Origin: Bacteroidales bacterium
GTDB lineage: Bacteria > Bacteroidota > Bacteroidia > Bacteroidales > JAOZVK01
DNA length: 43,990 nucleotides
Reading direction: 5' to 3'
Assembly: GCA_029938185.1 (NCBI GenBank)
Contig: JAOZVK010000001.1
Location: 1-43,990, forward strand
The notes beneath the pieces are model-generated. The model did not search any database. It was not told the DNA's origin and saw only the letters and a list, made by a program, of their open reading frames with translations. Below, in pieces: positions 40,490-43,990 of this stretch. The translations under genes were made by a program, and so were the position numbers. Every line of letters begins with the position of its first letter. The first letter of the stretch is position 1.

Positions 40490-41308
40490 TTGCAAAAATA
40501 CCCAAATGGTAGATATAAAAAACTGGCAATAATTGAACAACCATCTGAGAATATAAAAAACTATACAGAAACTGTAAAAAGTGTAAGTTTTGATATGAAA
40601 GCTGTAGAAGGCGGAACATTCCAAATGGGAAGTAACGAAAACAGTGATGAAAAACCAATACACAGCGTAACAGTCCACAGTTATAATATGGGTAAATACG
40701 AAGTAACACAAAAACTATGGAAAGCAGTAATGGACAACAACCCAAGCCATTTTAAAGGAGACAATAGACCTGTTGAACAAGTTAGCTGGGATGATATACA
40801 AAAGTTTCTTAAAAAGCTAAACAAAATGACTAGTAAAAACTATCGCTTGCCCACAGAAACAGAATGGGAATATGCAGCCAGTGGAGGTAGCAAAATCCAA
40901 TCAACAATAGGTCGCATTTTGGAATGGAGGGAACATGTAGCTAGGGGTAGCACACACCAACAAAAATGGGCAGGTACAAATAGAAAAAGCTTGCTTGGCT
41001 CGTATGCTTGGTATAGCGACAACAGTGGCAGTAAAACACACAATGTAGGAACAAAACGTCCAAATAAACTTGGAATATACGATATGAGCGGAAACGTATG
41101 GGAATGGTGTCAAGACCATTGGCACAGTAATTACAACGGTGCACCAACAAATGGAAGAGCATGGACAAGTGGTAGTAGTTCGCGCCGTGTTATTCGTGGC
41201 GGCAGTTGGTATTACAACGCCAGTGGTTGTCGTGTGGCTTATCGGTACAGCTACAGTCAGGGCGAGCGTGCCTACAACTTGGGCTTTCGCCTTGTGTTTG
41301 TCCCGTAG
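40490..41308 (+). CDS. FGE-sulfatase-like domain, 3' part of the kinase frame
   Basis: The frame is open from 40145 and is the same frame as the kinase. If translated alone, the first usable starts are TTG at 40490 or ATG at 40595. From 40595 the protein has the formylglycine-generating-enzyme-like fold: VEGGTFQMGSNE, GKYEVTQKLWKAVM, PVEQVSWDDIQKFLKKLN, YRLPTETEWEYAA, DMSGNVWEWCQDHW and RGGSW...GFRLVF. Such domains in kinase or caspase proteins usually bind ligands, as C-type-lectin-like folds, rather than oxidise cysteine. The last ~40 codons are GC-rich and resemble a hypervariable region. Without the kinase part it lacks any visible export signal. Confidence 0.85.
   Translation: MQKYPNGRYKKLAIIEQPSENIKNYTETVKSVSFDMKAVEGGTFQMGSNENSDEKPIHSVTVHSYNMGKYEVTQKLWKAVMDNNPSHFKGDNRPVEQVSWDDIQKFLKKLNKMTSKNYRLPTETEWEYAASGGSKIQSTIGRILEWREHVARGSTHQQKWAGTNRKSLLGSYAWYSDNSGSKTHNVGTKRPNKLGIYDMSGNVWEWCQDHWHSNYNGAPTNGRAWTSGSSSRRVIRGGSWYYNASGCRVAYRYSYSQGERAYNLGFRLVFVP
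41180..41305 (+). other. possible diversity-generating-retroelement variable region
   Basis: Codons after RGGSW are TAT TAC AAC, then AGT GGT, TAT, TAC AGC TAC AGT and TAC AAC. These are the codons reached from AAC/AAT by changes at A alone, between invariant CRVA, R and LGFRL positions. The segment (to the stop) has about 56% G+C by hand count (72 of 129), far above its surroundings. Ordinary FGE-fold proteins show a similar pattern, and no reverse transcriptase is in the window. Confidence 0.4.
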
Positions 41309-41334
41309 TTTAATGAATGCTTTTCTGGAAGCTC

Positions 41335-41349
41335 AACTTTGACAAAGTT
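41335..41349. repeat. half copy of the palindrome, copy I
   Basis: A single arm AACTTTGACAAAGTT, 26 bases after the FGE stop and 37 before the transposase start; with copy K it flanks the transposase gene. Confidence 0.85.
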
Positions 41350-41386
41350 CAAACCTAAAATTTAAACCAACAAACTAAATTATAAG

Positions 41387-42004
41387 ATGAAATATTATAC
41401 AGAACAATTAGAACCCGATAAATATTATCACATTTATAATCATGCAGTAGGAAAACTGAATTTATTTATAAACAATGATAATTATGATTTTTTTCTTAAA
41501 AAATATTCACAACATATTTCACCTGTTGCCGATACTTTTGCTTATTGTTTAATGCCAAATCATTTTCATTTTGCTGTGCGTATAAAATCTGGTTCGAGTA
41601 TTTCAAGTTTGACAAAGTTTCAAAACTTTGTCAAAGTTCGCCATCGCAGTATAGAATTTTTTGTCAGTAAACAATTTTCTAATTTATTCAGCTCATATTC
41701 TCAGTCGTTCAACAAACAACAAAACCGAAGGGGTAGCCTGTTTGAGCGTCCTTTTAAAAGATTACATATAATTGACGATAAATATTTTCGTTCAATAATA
41801 CATTATATTCATTATAACCCTGTTCATCACGGTTTTGTTGATGATTTACGCAATTGGAAATATTCATCTTTCGAGAGTTTTTTTTCAGATAAAGCAACTC
41901 AACTAAAACGTGAAGAAGTAATAAATTGGTTCGATAATAAAGAAAATTTTTATGAATTTCATAAAAAAGAAATAGATGAAAAATTGATATTAGAGCTTGA
42001 ATAA
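41387..42004 (+). CDS. REP-associated tyrosine transposase (RAYT, Y1 family)
   Basis: 205 residues. N-terminal YYHIYNHAVGKLNLF, the HUH motif in MPNHFHFAVR, then FSSYSQSFNKQQNRRGSLFE and IHYIHYNPVHHGF are the TnpA-REP/Y1 signatures; the fold nicks single-stranded DNA through a Tyr. Length and domains look complete. Between the HUH motif and the FSSYSQSFN stretch, a variable loop contains SLTKFQNFVKV, read from palindrome copy J. Flanked by copies I and K, the usual arrangement of a RAYT with its own repeats. Confidence 0.9.
   Translation: MKYYTEQLEPDKYYHIYNHAVGKLNLFINNDNYDFFLKKYSQHISPVADTFAYCLMPNHFHFAVRIKSGSSISSLTKFQNFVKVRHRSIEFFVSKQFSNLFSSYSQSFNKQQNRRGSLFERPFKRLHIIDDKYFRSIIHYIHYNPVHHGFVDDLRNWKYSSFESFFSDKATQLKREEVINWFDNKENFYEFHKKEIDEKLILELE
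41605..41638. repeat. 34-bp double palindrome, copy J, inside the transposase gene
   Basis: Arms AAGTTTGACAAAGTT and AACTTTGTCAAAGTT around TCAA, with one unpaired position. Read in a different frame from the kinase copies (SLTKF-QNFVKV). Confidence 0.9.
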
Positions 42005-42038
42005 ATTTTTATTTAACTTAATAATCAACCTAATAATC

Positions 42039-42071
42039 AACTTTGACAAAGTTTAAAACTTTGTCAAAGTT
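42039..42071. repeat. 33-bp double palindrome, copy K
   Basis: Perfect arms around TAA, 34 bases after the transposase stop; the last copy in the window. Confidence 0.92.
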
Positions 42072-42348
42072 TAAACAGACAAACTAAATATTAACTGTAT
42101 TTTGCTAAATCTAAATCAAATATTGGCTCAGAGAATAAGCAGTCAGAGGCAGGTGAAAAAATACCTACAGAGCGCAGTGATGTATTCAACTTTATGTGGA
42201 TAGCCTTTTCAATTAATAAGTAGATAGCTATATAAAAATGTCACTTTTATTATTAATATTATTCTGTTTATCAGGTGTAAGCAAACTTTTAACTTTTATC
42301 TTTTAACTGTTCACTTACTTAGGTACAACTTTAATATGCCATAAAAAA
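42072..42348. other. intergenic stretch with a MITE piece
   Basis: 42150-42205 holds the CAGGTGAAAAAATACCTACAG / AGCGCAG... TATGTGGATAGCC piece also found at 37629 and 43877; its hairpin is imperfect here. The rest is AT-rich, without a gene or clear promoter. Confidence 0.55.
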
Positions 42349-43320
42349 ATGAATAACGAAATACTAATATACAAAACCGAAGACGGTAAAATAAAAATAG
42401 AAACTCATTTTGAAAATGAAACTGTTTGGCTAAATATAGAGCAAATAGCAGAGTTATTTCAAAAATCACGCTCTACTATAAATGAGCATATTCTTAATAT
42501 TTATAAAGAAGGTGAGCTTGAACAAGAAGAAACAAAGAGAAAAATCGGAATTTCCGATTTTTCTACTAAACCCACAAATTTCTATAATCTTGATGTTGTA
42601 ATTTCTGTAGGTTACCGAGTTAAATCGCAAATAGGTGTTCATTTTAGAAAATGGGCTACTAGCATAATCAAAGAATACATGATAAAAGGCTTTGCCATGA
42701 ATGACGAATTATTAAAACAAGCTGGCGGAGGCAATTATTTTGATGAACTATTGGCTCGTATTAGAGATATTCGTTCTTCTGAAAAAGTTTTTTGGCGTAA
42801 AGTCTTGGATATATATGCTACAAGCATAGATTATGACCCCAAATCAGAACATTCGATATTGTTCTTTAAAACAGTTCAAAACAAAATGCACTGGGCATCG
42901 CATGGCGAAACTGCTGCCGAAACCATATATCGTCGTGTTAATTCAGAAGAAAAAAATTTAGGATTGACAAATTTTAAAAAAGAAATTCCAACACAAAAAG
43001 AAACTGAAATAGCTAAGAATTACTTAGTAGAAAATGAATTGAATATGCTTAACCGAATGGTAACGGCCTATCTTGAAGTTGCAGAAATTCAAGCACTAAA
43101 TCAAATACCAATGTACATGGGTGATTGGATTAAACAATTGGACTCTTTTCTAACAATGACAGGAAAAGAGGTACTGCAACATTCCGGTACAGTAAGTCAT
43201 AAACAAGCAATTGAAAAAGCTCATACAGAATATAATAGGTACAAGGAGAAGGTAAAAAACAGAATATCTCAAGTTGAAAAGGATTTTATGAAACAAATTG
43301 AAAACAAAACGAAAAGATAA
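42349..43320 (+). CDS. RhuM-family protein
   Basis: 323 residues, named after the Salmonella RhuM protein; molecular function unknown. Typical stretches: YKTEDGKIKIETHFENETVW, AELFQKSRSTINEHILNIYK (helix-turn-helix-like), NFYNLDVVISVGYRVKSQIG, FRKWATSIIKEYMIKGFAMN, and the C-terminal part KMHWASHGETAAETIYRRVN. Often found near restriction systems and mobile DNA. It looks complete. A truncated second copy lies downstream (43702-43905). Confidence 0.92.
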   Translation: MNNEILIYKTEDGKIKIETHFENETVWLNIEQIAELFQKSRSTINEHILNIYKEGELEQEETKRKIGISDFSTKPTNFYNLDVVISVGYRVKSQIGVHFRKWATSIIKEYMIKGFAMNDELLKQAGGGNYFDELLARIRDIRSSEKVFWRKVLDIYATSIDYDPKSEHSILFFKTVQNKMHWASHGETAAETIYRRVNSEEKNLGLTNFKKEIPTQKETEIAKNYLVENELNMLNRMVTAYLEVAEIQALNQIPMYMGDWIKQLDSFLTMTGKEVLQHSGTVSHKQAIEKAHTEYNRYKEKVKNRISQVEKDFMKQIENKTKR

Positions 43321-43680
43321 AAAAAATAAACGAATTGACTGCTTGTTCTCTTGCACAGAGCAACGCCTTAAACAAGTAATGTTGTTGCATATTGATAAAG
43401 ATAATTTTTTCAATAAAATGATAGATTATCAAATAAGCGAATTAAAACTTGGCTTATACAATATTGAAACAATTTGAGGAAAATCAAAAAAAATGTTGTG
43501 GTTTGAAACATGTCACATATTCTTACTTATATTCGTTGCATGTTGTTATATTTTAAAAATTGTAATGAAAATCAATAACATAACTGCCTACTGTCGGCGT
43601 GGCTTCAATGCCACACCGACAGTTTTAAACAGGCAAAATGTAACAAACCAGTACAACTTTTTGAAATTTCCGAAATACTA
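43321..43680. other. intergenic stretch with a short decayed frame and a GC-rich hairpin
   Basis: 43322-43477 is an open frame without a start, encoding about 50 residues (KMIDYQISELKLGLYNIETI at the end), probably a gene remnant. 43591-43622 is the hairpin CTGTCGGCGTGGC/GCCACACCGACAG, repeated from 37570-37600. No other gene seen. Confidence 0.45.
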
Positions 43681-43701
43681 AAAAAATGAAGCTACAAATA
43701 A

Positions 43702-43905
43702 AACAACCTTCAAATATCAGCTCTTTTTGAACGAGATAAGTCTGTTATTTCAAGGCATATAAATAATGTTTTTAAAGAACAGGAATTAGAAGGAAATTCA
43801 ACTGTTGCAAAATATGCAACAGTTCAAAAAGAGGGCGAAAAAAAAATTATCAGAAATATTGATTTTTGGTCAGCGGCAGGTGAATACACCTGCCGAGCGC
43901 AGTAA
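43702..43905 (+). pseudogene. truncated RhuM-family gene
   Basis: The frame reads LQISALFERDKSVISRHINN, then VFKEQELEGNSTVAKY and KIIRNIDFW, matching the N-terminal third of RhuM proteins. A stop (TAA at 43699-43701) closes the frame upstream, and a MITE piece beginning near 43871 replaces the rest and supplies the stop at 43903-43905. Confidence 0.75.
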
Positions 43906-43930
43906 ACTATCCAACTTTACGTGGGTAGCC
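43877..43930. mobile_element. MITE piece with CAGGTG/CACCTG hairpin and GTAGCC end
   Basis: CAGGTG-AATA-CACCTG, then CCGAGCGCAGT and CCAACTTTACGTGGGTAGCC. Also at 37629-37683 and 42150-42205. It interrupts the RhuM-like fragment. Confidence 0.65.
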
Positions 43931-43990
43931 CACAAGCCATCGCCGTCAGGCTAACACATAACTATCTATTATTTAACATATAACATTGTT

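Larger units (their letters stand above)
39731..40525 (+). repeat. four tandem ~210-bp units, each led by the palindrome
   Basis: Units start at 39731 (207 bp), 39938 (210), 40148 (210) and 40358 (partial). Each codes NFDKVPNFVKVE, a short acidic linker (DETLIDDPETELW), IKNKxDIQLFKNYLQKYPNG and IIDAKNFEKQK. Units 3 and 4 share TSNND and EQIKNKND variants and are nearly identical, so the last duplication is recent. The YLxxYPxG motif is common in Bacteroidota caspase, kinase and FGE proteins. Confidence 0.9.

Noticed and set aside
35225..41308. TerY-P type phosphorylation triad
   Set aside because: There is a kinase but no TerY-like VWA protein and no PP2C phosphatase.
37734..43320. Reverse transcriptase or template repeat for a DGR
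   Set aside because: I looked for a YxDD-bearing frame and for an AAC-rich copy of the FGE end and found neither in the window; the DGR idea depends on genes elsewhere.
43493..43681. Small protein-coding gene
   Set aside because: The frame runs through the GC-rich repeat hairpin and encodes no coherent protein; treated as repeat DNA.
1..43990. tRNA or rRNA genes
   Set aside because: No cloverleaf-like segment with TTCRA and no rRNA-like conserved blocks were recognised on either strand.

Overview
The window looks like chromosomal DNA from an AT-rich, probably uncultured member of the Bacteroidota. The reasons are the gene orders (ftsK then lolA; divergent pyrE and NUDIX hydrolase; rimP-nusA-infB), a dihydroorotase with the DDQVHFREPG metal site seen in that phylum, promoter elements of the TAnnTTTG type (clearest before rimP, with TTTTG 19 bases upstream), and genes without obvious Shine-Dalgarno sequences. 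I saw no tRNA, rRNA or CRISPR array.

Left end (1-2.6 kb): an IS110-family element with a frame-broken transposase. Its upstream non-coding segment closes on itself by an 8-bp helix and is a bridge-RNA candidate. It appears to sit in a small broken gene. At 2.6-6.2 kb (minus strand) lies an envelope-type cassette: a coiled-coil protein, a membrane-anchored PspA/IM30-like protein, and an inner-membrane-anchored solute-binding protein fused to an OmpA peptidoglycan-binding domain. At 6.5-24.3 kb are mostly housekeeping genes: lolA, ftsK, miaA, pyrE, a NUDIX hydrolase, lipB, an RluB-type pseudouridine synthase, infB, nusA, rimP and pyrC. Between them are decayed pieces: an IS1-like transposase and the receiver end of a hybrid histidine kinase.

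From 24.3 kb the content is accessory: a single-chain type IIG restriction-modification enzyme, two exported TPR proteins, a STAND-like ATPase with a C-terminal HEPN motif (candidate defence gene), an orphan Wzm-type ABC permease, and an overlapping MNT/HEPN pair.

The most unusual part is 35.2-42.1 kb. It encodes an Asp/Asn-rich protein with a Gly-rich hydrophobic segment, a zinc-ribbon/FHA protein, an exported caspase-like protease, a small antitoxin-like protein, a Ser/Thr kinase whose frame continues past one TAA into a formylglycine-generating-enzyme-like (FGE) domain, and a REP-associated tyrosine transposase (RAYT). A 33-bp double palindrome (ten full copies and one half) lies between these genes and also, in frame, inside the kinase and the transposase. 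In the kinase it is part of a 70-residue tandem repeat. The last codons of the FGE domain resemble the variable region of a diversity-generating retroelement, although no reverse transcriptase or template repeat is visible here.

Several families of short dispersed repeats occur. One (about 100 bp, beginning TAAGGTCTTCGACC) often supplies the stop codon of the gene before it. Another is MITE-like, with GGCTAC...GTAGCC ends.
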